In this document: piece by piece, positions 11,630 to 22,800 of the stretch
How the letters are laid out: each line of letters starts with the position of its first letter
Numbering within the stretch: position 1 is the first letter of the stretch
Assembly: GCF_905475395.1 (NCBI RefSeq)
Contig: NC_058337.1
Coordinates: forward strand, 111,718,368 to 111,782,367
DNA: 64,000 nucleotides
Origin: Chrysoperla carnea
Lineage: Eukaryota; Arthropoda; Insecta; Neuroptera; Chrysopidae
Direction: 5' to 3'
Notes under the pieces: model-generated
What the model saw: only the letters and a program-made list of their open reading frames with translations
The model's database searches: none
Told to the model about the DNA's origin: nothing
Program-made: the position numbers and the translations under genes

Positions 11630-12061
11630 CCCTATATCTAAAATGCGTAATTACATTGCTTACATTTTAATTAAATTACTATAATAAGGTGGTTAAATTT
11701 ATGACGTTATTGGATGTATAAACTGTGCATATATTGAATTGTTTTCAAATATTTTCTGCTTTTTTTACACGCCAATTTTTTATTAGGTTTGAGAAATTTC
11801 CGGAAACATTTTCTTTAGTATTATATCAATTTTTTAAAGCTATTATTAGGATGTATAGAAAATTATTTAAGATTTTTAAATGTATTAATGTTAGTAGTAT
11901 CTCGTAAACCGTTCAGTTAATAATAAAGTTATTTTTTTTCATTTGATTCTCGTACAGTTTAATTGTAGTTTAGTGCATTTTTATATTATTCTGTGACTCG
12001 CGTTGACAAAAGATTTTTTTATCATTTGCAATTTTCTTGGTGTTTCCAAAGTTAAATAAAA
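11630..12061 (+). promoter_or_regulatory. Duplicated 5' flank of ODC-like copy C
   Basis: Counterpart of 5150-5545. Shared blocks include TTACATTTTAATTAAATTAC, AATTTATGACGTTATTG, GTGCATATATTGAATTG and ATTATTAGGATGTATAGAAA. A short extra segment near 11875-11935 distinguishes it from copy B. The TATA-like stretch is weaker than in copy B, which may mean different expression. Confidence 0.45.
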
Positions 12062-15000
12062 ATGAACGCTAAATGTATGCAACCGAAAATACGAAATATG
12101 GTACAATTGATTATCGATAAATTCGAAGAGAAAGATGCATTCCACTTAACTAACATAGATGATCTTGTAAATAAATACACAGAATTCCAAGAAGTTTTAC
12201 CTAAAGTTTTTCCATTTTATGGTAAGAAAAATTTTAAAATTATTATTACGAAATATTCTTGTTAAAATTAAAGAAGAATTGCTGATAAATTCATTTTATT
12301 TTCTTAAAATAAAGCGTCATCCGCACTAAAAATAACTCAAGAGTGTGACCATCGAATCGAATTATATATTAATTGGACAGTTTGGGTTAACTATAAGTAT
12401 TTACAGAAAAATAAATTTTTGAAAATTAGGGAGAATAATCGTATTTCTTAATTTCAAAAAGCCAGTGTATCAATCTTATTTATTTTTGTTTTAAATTTTC
12501 AAACTCAAAGGAACAAAAAATATCATTTTTAATAAATTATTATTAATTTTTTCACTATTATTAAAATGTTATTTTCATCTTTTTGTGTCTCTGCGTCACA
12601 AAATCTGCACAGAGCAAATATTTGGTGATATACATGTGATATATACATGTATATATCTATTTTTAACTATTTTTAACAAATTTTAGAAATTTTAAACCTT
12701 AGAAACCTTAGAATTTTTACTGAATTAATAAACATATATAATTAACTAGTGCAGATTTTGTGACGCAGAGATACTTCGATATTATAAATAACGCATTAAT
12801 TTCCAAAATCAAACTTTTTCTTGTTGATAATAAAATTAAGTTAATAATACGCAGATATAATAATCATAAATTTTATTGTTTATTTGATTTGCACATAATA
12901 TGAATAAAAACTGAATGAAATAAACATAATTTGTATGTTTAGTACAGAAATTTTAATGTATCTACGTTTTCAGCAACTCTGTATTGGTACGATTAAGGAA
13001 GCATGATTCAATTTAAAATTAATAAGTAATAGTTTTAAAAAAAATAGCTATTATAACTAGTTGTTCTAAAAAGTAGTTATTAAGTTCCAAAAAAAAATAA
13101 TAATAATAGAGTGAATCAGAAAATTATTTTATCGTAAAAAAGCGTGGGATGCCAGATTTCAATTATTGTAAATATGTTATTGACAGATATTGGTAAAAGT
13201 AGAGTCATTACAAAATATCTTAAATAATGCACCTCACGTTTTGTTACGATTAAATTATTTTTTAATTAATCATTCTATTTTTTTTATTTATAGAAATTAT
13301 TTTCTACTTTTTAGTTCTGCTAGTAACAAAACCATGTATTTTTGTTTTATTAATCTACTACTTATTTCCTACTTTTTATACTACTACCATCAACCCACCC
13401 CCTGCCCCCACCCGTCTTGAATTTCTCTTGTTAATATAGATACGTTTGGTAATTTCGATTTTTTTTATATTAAATGTCACCCATACAATCTGGTCTAATT
13501 GGACTTTTAAAATACTCAACTTTTTTTTCGTAGCTGTAAAATGCAACAATGATGCAGTGATATTAAAAGTTCTGGTAACTTTGGGTATGGGTTTCGATTG
13601 TGCCACAAAAAATGAAATCCAAACTATGTTATCGCTAGGTGTTTCACCCGATAAAATTATCTATTCACATCCAATTAAACAAGAGTCACATCTTCAATAT
13701 GCTGCCTCCGTGAATGTGGGAATGATGACATTTGATTGTATACCTGAGTTACATAAAATTAAGCAATTTTATCCATCCGCAAAATTATTAATACGACTTA
13801 GCTGTGATGACGAAACTAGTCTGCATAAGTTTGGCGACAAATATGGCTGCAATCCTGATATTGGTAATTATATCTTTATTACTTACTTCTCTTTTAGATA
13901 TCTTATACAGTTACAATCAGGCACGAAGGCCAACACCAAACAACACCAAACAACAACGAAAATGACATACGTCAAATAACATCGCAAGGTGAATAAATGT
14001 TTTTCATTGTAGTTTGATATGTGCCTTCGTGTCTGCCCACAGCACAATAGGTGAATTTACAATAAAAAGTAAAACTTAATATTAAATGACACTTATATGC
14101 TATAAACATAGCCTGTCCGAATTCGAGTAATGAAATATATTTTCAATTCTATTTACAGAAGCATTTGAGCTACTTTGCGTCGCACATTCATTAAAATTAA
14201 ATGTTGTCGGAATATCATTTCATGTTGGAGGCAATTGTCGAGACTATAACTCGTACACATATGCAATAAAGAGATCACAAAAGTTATTTGCATTAGGGAA
14301 ATCGATGGGATTTAATATGGTTCTATTGGATATTGGAGGTGGTTTTCCTGGTTCCGATCAAATCGAGTTTCGAAAACTTGGAAGGATTGTTAATGATTCA
14401 TTAGAAACATATTTTTCTTCTGAAAACGTACAAATTATGGCAGAGCCTGGTCGGTATTTTGTTGAATCAGCTGTAACTGCAGCATGTCGAATAACTTGTG
14501 TGAAAAAACGGGCAGAAAATATTTCGTATTACTTGAATGATGGACTATGTGGGTCATTTGCATTTACTAACTTTGTTAATGGCCCATTTGAATTTAAAAT
14601 TTTAAAAGTAAGTAAATTCCGTTTATATTCTTGTTCATAAGGTCTATTTTCTTCATTTATTGATAACCATAAAATGAATCGATACTACTTTCAATAACGA
14701 AATGTTTTGAATCTTCTTTTTGTTTTTGATAACATTTCGAATCCACCCCCCTCCCCATGGTCACGAAGTGTATACCTCTAAAAAGATTTTTTCCTAATTG
14801 GGGTACTGAATTAAAGTATAATACAGTGGACCCCCGGTAATCCGGCAAACGTTTTGCAAGACAGTCGGACTATCGAATTTGTCGGATTATTGAGTACTGC
14901 CTAAGACCCCCTATAGTCCGGAATTTTTTACAAAAGAGTACCTTGTTATCCGACAAATCACACATGCAATTATAAGATTCTATATGTTATACTCTGAAGT

Positions 15001-15903
15001 ACAAATCATATTTCAATACAAAAACAGTAGTCGGATTACGGGGGGCGCCGGATTAGCCAGGGGGCCGGATTACCGGGAGTCCACTGTGTATAAATTATAA
15101 TTATCTAATAATAATACAATTAACATTCTACCACATACATAATATCTTAAGGGTATATAAAAACATGTTTGGAATTTATTAAAACAATGATATTTTCTTT
15201 TTTATTTAAAATGGTAATTTTATTTTTCCATTCCTTTTAAATTAACTTAGTTATCATTAAGTCAAGGTTATGGCATAATCCAAGAGCTGGAAACACATTT
15301 AGAGCACGAATTTGATGCAGCTAGTCATTGCCAGAAAGTAGAGCTGAAAAGGGCCCGTACGAAAATCAAATTTTGGGGCCCCATTCGAAAGTCTTTCGTT
15401 AAAATAATATTATGGAAAAGCATAGTAAAAATACAGTTTTTATTCACATTCTAAACTAAACAACAATTTTTATATTTCATGTTGAATCAAAAATATTTTT
15501 CAACGCTTATTTTACCTTGAGCAGTACTTTGAAAACTTCTTTTAAAAACAGTCATTAATAGTGAATTTGGTTTAACTTTTATTTAATTAGCGTTATATTT
15601 TAACAGGACTTAACAGACTCGGAATTATACTCATCAATAATTTATGGACCAACTTGTTGGGGTGAAGATATCGTAGATAAATCAATACATTTACCTCAGT
15701 TACAAATAAATGATTGGTTATACTTGGAAAATTTTGGTGCTTACAAACAGGTGTTTGTAACAACTTTCAATGGTTTTTCAAAACCAAAGACGTATGTAAT
15801 CTGTAGTACAAAAAACTGGAATCTTTTCAAAGCGAAATTTCCAATTTCTGAGTATAAAATTCAAAAAGATGGTACCTGTATGATTATCGATAATAATTTA
15901 TAA
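12062..15903 (+). CDS. Ornithine-decarboxylase-like protein, copy C (complete, 4 exons)
   Basis: Exons 12062-12221, 13534-13863, 14159-14607 and 15607-15903 have exactly the same lengths and phases as copy B and give 411 residues. K56 (AVKCN), H185, the GGG loop, EPGRY, C330 and the FGAY and TFNGF motifs are present. As in A and B, Trp (W331) follows GPTC. In addition, the phosphate-binding Ser of HVGS is Gly (HVGGNC). The region equivalent to mouse D332 reads TNFVNGPFEF, with no Asp at all, and Cys replaces mouse Y323. The frame is intact with no stops and exon identity to B is high, so it is probably expressed, though with an even less ODC-like pocket. Introns 1 and 3 and the 3' UTR carry transposons absent from copy B. 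AATAAA at 16365-16370 is a likely poly(A) signal. Confidence 0.92.
12588..12771. mobile_element. MITE of about 184 bases in intron 1 of copy C
   Basis: Perfect terminal inverted repeats: TCTCTGCGTCACAAAATC at the left is mirrored by GATTTTGTGACGCAGAGA at the right. Copy B has the uninterrupted site (TTTGTACTTCG) where copy C has TTTGTG, the element, then TACTTCG. This is consistent with a TA target duplication whose left TA has mutated to TG, as for Tc1/mariner-type elements. Confidence 0.85.
14824..15086. mobile_element. pogo/Tigger-like MITE in intron 3 of copy C
   Basis: Begins CAGTGGACCCCCGGTAATCC and ends GGATTACCGGGAGTCCACTG, the terminal signature of pogo/Tigger-type elements of the Tc1/mariner superfamily. 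TA dinucleotides are at 14822-14823 and 15089-15090. Internal sequence repeats GTCCGG and TCGGATTA motifs. Roughly 260 bases, no transposase. Absent from copy B intron 3. Confidence 0.82.
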
Positions 15904-15945
15904 GGAAATTATTTTATTTATTAACATTAATTTTTTATGACTGTA

Positions 15946-16101
15946 TTCGCGACTCCAAGAAACTATGGGTGACACTTTAATGGCGGTTGAAGAAGGTGTT
16001 AACATCTATCTTCATGGTACAAACAAACTAAAATCATAGAACATTTAATCTATTTTGTATATAAATCAGTAGAGGTCAGCTTAATATTTTGGAGTCACGA
16101 A
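15946..16101. mobile_element. MITE in the 3' UTR region of copy C (first of two)
   Basis: Ends are TTCGCGACTCCAA and TTGGAGTCACGAA, near-perfect inverted repeats. Removing 15946-16101 restores the sequence found after copy B (GACTGTATATACAAAAAG), so this is an insertion into a duplicated 3' UTR. Flanking TA dinucleotides suggest a TA target. Confidence 0.82.
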
Positions 16102-16119
16102 TATACAAAAAGCTGAAGT

Positions 16120-16298
16120 AAGAACATATATATAAAGACGTGAAACCTCCTATGCCGAGTGAAAACAAAACACAGCCTGGTGCGCAGTACAAAGTACGCA
16201 TCGACCGAAGATAAGACCTCGCCCAGATAGACGCCTTTTTTTCTGGTACCCTCTCCACTATAAGGAAGTTTCACGTCCTTTTATATATATCTGTTCTT
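16120..16298. mobile_element. MITE in the 3' UTR region of copy C (second of two)
   Basis: AAGAACATATATATAAAG plus ACGTGAAACCTCC at the left is mirrored by GGAAGTTTCACGTCC plus the complement of AAGAACAGATATATAT at the right. It interrupts the sequence that in copy B reads AGCTGAAGCTTAAAATGTC. The interior is comparatively GC-rich. The short frame at 16076-16258 on the minus strand is accidental. Confidence 0.78.
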
Positions 16299-18627
16299 GA
16301 GCTTGAGCTTAAAATGTCAAATGTGTGATACTGCTATATTTCAAACGTGTAAAATTTTATTTTTAATAAAAAAAATATATAATACTACCAATATCTTCTT
16401 ACCTGTTATTCGGTCCAACCTTTCTAGCTCCAAACCTTGAAAGTTTCTTCGCTTTTATGTTTTCTATCACATTTCAAGGGCTGGAATCCCAACGTAAACC
16501 GACTTTGTCGTCGCATATCTAGAAGGCCTTTCGACCCCTCATCACTATCTTGGATCTTTCCAACTGTGAAATAAATTTGACACCCCCAAAGGGTCTTTCA
16601 ATGTTGCTCATCAGTCTGACTGCCTCTTTTATTTAACAGATTTCCGCCAGTAGTATACTGCAACTAAATTCTTCAGTCCAAACCACTCTTAAATGTCGAG
16701 CATCATTGAGTAAATACCTACGCACCCTAGCTCCCGCTAGAGTTACAAATGGCATTGACATTTTAGTTTGCAACTAAAATACGTAACTCAGAAAAAGAAC
16801 ATAATATTAATCTTGTATCTCGTAAACGAAAAGATCTCAGAAATTCTTCAACAACGAATAACTAGCCTGAAAAACTTGAAATGACTAGTGCATGGAAGAT
16901 AAAGAAAACAAAAATTTTCATAAAAATAAATTTAATTCTTAATTTTCATAAACAATGTGTTTCATTTTTTAGGTTTATGATAGTACACAAATATTAAAGC
17001 TTTGAAGACTAAATTTTTTTTAGACTCAAAAAAACAAAATTACTTTATTGAGTACTGTTTAACGATTCAATTGAATTTAATATAACACTTTTTTATCTTT
17101 GGCAGAATTAGGTATGTTTTTTTTAAATAAAAGAGTCTGCTCAAACCCTGTATAGTATATTAGAAGTTAATGCTGAGGGCACTTGAGAAAGTGGTTCGTC
17201 TTTAGTACAAGTGGGCTGAAGTACAATGTATTTCCGCTCAAACTTGACGATTTCCTTCTTCAAAATCAGATGAAGAATGACAGAATGGAAAGATAAAGCA
17301 GAATGTTTACCGTGTGTTTGTGATAACTTTTCGGAACAATAAGGTATCCTTCAGAACATAAAAGTATACTTTATTGTGATTTTTTTTATACCGTAGCTTC
17401 AAACCAGCTAAAATGACCCTGTTTTATATCCATTGAGTCATTCGCAGGAACTAACTCTCGTCTACTGTTAAAATATATTTTAGAATTTTTTTAATCATCT
17501 GTATCACAGTGAATATTCGACTCTAAATCTCCGTTCGGGTCTTTTTGCAAAAAAGAAAACATACCTACTATTTTCAAATTCCAGAAAATCGTATACTTTT
17601 CTTCGTATACATAAATTTTTTTTTTATAAAATACCAATAAAAAATTATCAATTTAAATGACAAAAAAGTAAATTTTTATTCTTTACAAAAATATTTTATA
17701 ATCAAAAATAAATTATTATTGCTAATTAATTACGTTTTTCTAATTAAAATCAACACTCGTTACGATTAAAAGAAAATAAAAGATTAAATATTCTTGCGTT
17801 CCAAGAAGCCAAGGATGAATTTTATAGATCTTAATGTTAAATTGCATCATTTTTTTTTATAATCTAACAAAGTGCATCGATAGTATAACGAAGACTGAAT
17901 CAGTAAGACCAAAACAAATTCATTTTCGTGGAAAAGGTAAGAAATTAATCACTTTTATCGGTAATATGTTGTGGATTGTAGAAGAATAAAAGAAGATAAA
18001 ATAAATCGATAGTGAACTAAAAAATTGGTTTTTAATTTTCGATTTCTTGTAATATTAAAATCGATTAGAAAAATTGATTTAAAAAAAAGAAATAATCGAT
18101 TTTGTTAATAATAAAACAGACGAACTGTTAATAACCATTGCAAATAATACACATTAAAACAGTAAACAACATTTATAAAATCCAAAAAGGTTCAGATAAA
18201 CACGTTTAAACAGTAGACAAAGAAACCAATGTCTACAAAGGTCAATTTCCGTAAAATTCAATGCTTTTTCTTAGTTGATCAAAACTCCGTTACACAAATG
18301 ATATTCCCTGCAAAACCATCACAAAATGTCGGCTCAATATACTGACTTATGAAATTCATCATGGATTCTAGGCTAAATGCGTTCAACTGAAAATTGATAC
18401 TACTTATATAATAATTCAAATATATATATAAAACTTATTTGCATAAAATATTGATATTGATAAAATGCTGCAATATTTTTACAAAAACTTTGTAAATTGT
18501 TTTTTTAATCAAAATCGAAAGAGAATAAGATAGACAACAAAGTTCTATATTAAAATTACATGAACTTGGATTTATATTTTACTTCAAATAAATCGATATG
18601 GAATGGCAAATCATACAGAATGAAATT

Positions 18628-18880
18628 ACACTTAGGAGCGATCGCCATTTTATCTCTCAGCTATCAGAGCACAAAAGAGAAGGGTGGACTCTTGACCTCA
18701 GTACATGTTGCAGGGCGACAGTTTTAGAATTTTTGGATCCGAAACCTTGGATCTATCAATCCTAGGTGAAATTCCAACGAAGAAGCTATGGAACTCTCCT
18801 TCGGGTGACAGATTATTCTCAAGGAGGGCACAGAAGATAACATGATCTATGTGCTAGGGTATCATTTGCGGTACCCCTCT
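18628..18880 (+). mobile_element. Retroelement 3'-end fragment, family R copy 1
   Basis: Phrases such as GGATCCGAAACCTTGGAT, CAATCCTAGG, TTCTCAAGGAGGGCAC and GGTACCCCTCTAATG recur in the same order, in reverse orientation, at 30955-31345. That copy ends in an (ATT)n tract, the tail style of non-LTR retrotransposons and their SINEs. GC content exceeds the surroundings. No reverse transcriptase frame is present. Confidence 0.65.
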
Positions 18881-19120
18881 AATGTATTATATGTAAATAT
18901 AAGTATATCGAGACTTCTTGCTACTTTATCTTATTCTCTTTAGTATACGTTAATTTTAAATGCTAAAACTATCAACATTGAATTCTTCTAATAAATGTTC
19001 TCAGAACATTTTTTCTGGCAGTTTTTAATTAATATTAATATTCATAAAATGTATTGTCTATTCTTGAATACAATTGTATTTTTAAAAATCAGTTCAAATA
19101 TTTAATTCTATAATAAGGAA

Positions 19121-19573
19121 AATGTACCCTTTCAAGAGTACCCTACCCATGAAATACTAATTAATTAGTGTGATGATTTAAAAAAAAATTGGACTTTTGA
19201 AAACCCTTCGTTGATTAATTAAATTATTTTGTACACGTTTAACGAATTTTACGTACCGCAAAATTTTTGAAATTACGTTTTTTTAAATTTGTTTACTCTA
19301 CTAGATTACGTTCTGTAATCACACAAAAAAAATCCTAAATATAGTGGACATTCCTTGGCAATTTCATGCGTTTCTAGAGTTACTAGGGTAGTTCCTTTCT
19401 AAGGTACCCTACCCATGAAATACTAATTGTTAAGCGTGACGATCTAAAAAATATTAGGACTTTTGAAAATCCTTCGTTGATTTATTTATTTTGTATAGGT
19501 TTAACAAATTTGTACGCATTGAAAAATTTTTAAAGTTAGTTTTTTTGATTTGTTTACTCTAATAAATTCCTCT
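19121..19573. repeat. Direct duplication, unit about 266 bases
   Basis: GTACCCTACCCATGAAATACTAATT, with later blocks GGACTTTTGAAAA, CCTTCGTTGATT and TTGTTTACTCTA, occurs at 19121-19314 and again at 19387-19573 in the same orientation. The copies are well diverged. Nature unknown. Confidence 0.65.
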
Positions 19574-19883
19574 TAAGTGGGAAAAAATTTTAAATAATTT
19601 GATAAAATCGATAAGGTATCCATCCAATTACATCAATCTGTAAACCCGAGTCGGCATTCTATGCAGAGACACACAATTTTATGTAAAGAGTGTGCAAGAA
19701 ACGTAAAATTTGATTCGTTCAATCTCCTAACACAAAGCTGCCATCCTCCCTTAGCGCAAGTCTAATTATATAAATAAGTATATATATTAATATATTGTAA
19801 TCACTTAAATAAATGCAATCGAAATCTTAGGCGTGTTTTAGGCACATTAAAAAAAATATTTTGATAATATCAAATAACAAGTA

Positions 19884-22800
19884 TTATTGCTGTTTACAGC
19901 CATCTTTCGCACGTGATTTTTTTGCTTTCTTCTCTAAAGAAGCAGTGCGACGTTGACCTTGAATCGGCATATATGGAGGGACAGGACTAGATTCATCATC
20001 TGAAATATCTATTTAAAAAAATTTTTTAAGTAACAATACAACCAATTAAAACATTATTTTAGCATTCAAATTAAGATGAGCATTTCTGTGGGCTGTATTA
20101 TGCATTTTGTTAAAATATATCCCCTTAAGGTTAACTAGAGTACATGTGACGATTAAGTTTATTGCTTAATTATACTTGTGGTGTACACTTTTTACCTGTT
20201 TTATTTGAATGGTGATCGAAAAACAACACAATTTGGGCAGTGTTTCTTTTAGTTACCTGTTTCATTTGTGTTGTCTTGAGATACGATATTTTATGCTATT
20301 TTTCATCTTTTTTATTTATCTTTCCTCTTATTATTTGTTTGATTTAATTTTTATTTTTTATTTTTGCTTATCATTTTTACTTAATTTGATTTTTTGTTTG
20401 TTTCAGGTTGTCATTTGGTAAAATTTTTTATTTTTTCAACTTATTTTCTTGTATTTTTATTTGTTTCTTTTCACTTGTTTTTATTTTTATTTCTGTGTTT
20501 TTTATTTTATATTTACAACTTTTTTTATCTTATATTTTATTTTCAGGCTTAATCCCTTGGTTTTTTTGATATATTCATAACGATAATCCTATCTTAGGAT
20601 TAAAACTTAATATTTTTAGGTGAAAGCAGGCAGTTACATTGTTTTAGAGGGTGTAACATAAAGATTTATTATTATTATAATCGGGTAAATAATTTTATTT
20701 TAATTTTAAGGGTAATATTTTATTATTATTTGTTTCAGGTTGATGCGGTCTTTTTCGGATTTTTTAATTTTAAGACTTTTTAATTTTAAGAGGTTTAATG
20801 CTACTGAAGAGGATTGCCAAAGCAATCGAAACCGGTCTAGCTAATTAATAATTTTATAATCTAGCTAAATATTTTTATTGTGGGTCCTTAAGGTAGTACC
20901 AGCATGAAATCACTTTTCGACAGATTTGGCCGAATTTTTTTTCTCGGGTTTATAATAGCTTTATTTATGAATTCCTAAAATTTCATAATTTTTGACCGTT
21001 TAGATCGCGAGATATTTAAAGACAAAGTTCGCGATTTTGAGGGTCATGTCCCATTTAAAGCATGTAAAATATCCGGTCTCTCCAACTATTTTTTATGATA
21101 TTATTATATATTGAAGAAAAAGTAGAAAAAAATGTTTATACAATACAATTCTAAAAAAAAAATTTAGAAATTAATTTTCACTTTCGAGATATTAATTTTG
21201 ACGTAAATTGATCGAAATTGGGACGTTGGCATAATTATTTCCCATTTTAAACGGTCAAAATTTCTGAAACTTTGGGAATTAATAGTAAGCATTATTAAAT
21301 TCTTAAATTTAATTTTTCGTTAAATTCTGTCGAAAAAAAAATTGTACCATTGCTTTAACATAGAAACTGCAAATACCATGCTGGAACATCGTTAAGGGGA
21401 TATATTTTAACAAAATGCATTATTTTAGCAATTTTAATTTGCCAGTTGGACATCTTTCTTCCACAAATGGTCAAATCTCTCACAAAGATCTCAAAGTATC
21501 GCATATAGCCAAAAGTCAGTTAATAAAATGAACAAAAGAAGTGATGAAGTTCATTAAAAATGGCGCGGTGAAGCGTCGAGTAGACACTATGTCTCTTTGC
21601 CCATTATATTTCTCTCACATCGACACAACGGTACTGTTCGCTCTAGTATTTGGATTCTTGTTAAATTATATTCCTCTGGCGGAAAAATTTCTCTTCGTTG
21701 CGCAAGTAAAATCATAAGAACTTATGGAATCTTTTTTTTTTAAATGTGGAGCATTGTACTTAAATAGCAATATTAAGAATGCCTTTTCATTTTTTTACTT
21801 TCTTCGGTTCAAAGAACATCGAACATAAATTTGCAAGTCAAATACAGCCTTGTTTATCCTCCGGAATCGCATTGACTTAATACGATTCAAAATTTTGCTA
21901 TAGACATTGTTATCTTATTGTCTTTTCCGAACAAATTTAATAGAAAACTGGTCAGAATTTAACTACTATCTCGATAAATTTAAATTTTTTGACAATTCAA
22001 TCAAAATGTTAAAAAAAAATGTATGTTACTAACCTGCGGGTGACGGTAATGAATTAATTGGACTGGTTGCAGCAAAATTCCCTGAATCATGTGGTGACGT
22101 TGAATTTGAATGTATTCGTCGATTATAGGTCGGATCAATTGCCATTGCAATATTGAATTGTTGCTGTGTCCCTACATTAGGTGTACTTGCTGTACTTGGT
22201 TGTAAACCACTTTCTGGAGAATCACAATACCAAGAGCCTTTCGATGATCGTGAACTAGATGTCTTAAGATCTAACTGACCAGGTCGCATCATATGCATGG
22301 GAGATGATAACCGTGGATCGATGATCCCAGAGTCATTGCTTTTATTCGGTGAAGAGACACCAGTTTTTCGTATTTCAGTTTGATAGCTTTTTGTGGGACT
22401 TGTCTTTAATGGAGATTTTGAATTTGTCTCCTGAATGTTATCAATTGGATAACTGTAGTTAACATCATCTTCTATAGTGTCTAGGTTATAAGAATGCGCA
22501 TATTTTGAACGCCCATTTACTGGATATGATTCAGAGGTTGTAGGAGACGATGTCTGTTGTTTCAGTACATCAGTTTGACTTATTAAATCAACGGGATCCG
22601 AGTATGAGTCTTCTTGATTTAAATTTGGTGGATCAGGATTTATTGTTTGAATTTTATTCATTTCTTGTTGCTGTTGCAGTTGTTTTTTAGCAAGCGAACG
22701 CTGTTTTGCTCGTTCACGAGCTCTGCGAGCTTTAGCTCTTTCCTAATAAAAAAAATTTATTGTTCAATAACTGTTCAGTAATCATTTGTTTAAAAAAAAC

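Larger units (their letters stand above)
16372..19883. other. Intergenic stretch between ODC-like copy C and CCDC50, no gene seen
   Basis: No coding frame that I can support. It includes a retroelement fragment (18628-18880) and a direct duplication (19121-19573). Between 16372 and 18600 I see only AT-rich sequence. AATAAATAAA on the minus strand at 19481-19490 could serve as the CCDC50 poly(A) signal, about 400 bases beyond its stop. Confidence 0.6.

Noticed and set aside
15300-15420. GGGCCCGTACGAAAATC and TTTTGGGGCCCCATTCG block in intron 3 of copy C, reminiscent of a hAT end
   Set aside because: Short local GC-rich inverted pair without matching terminal repeats or flanking duplication.
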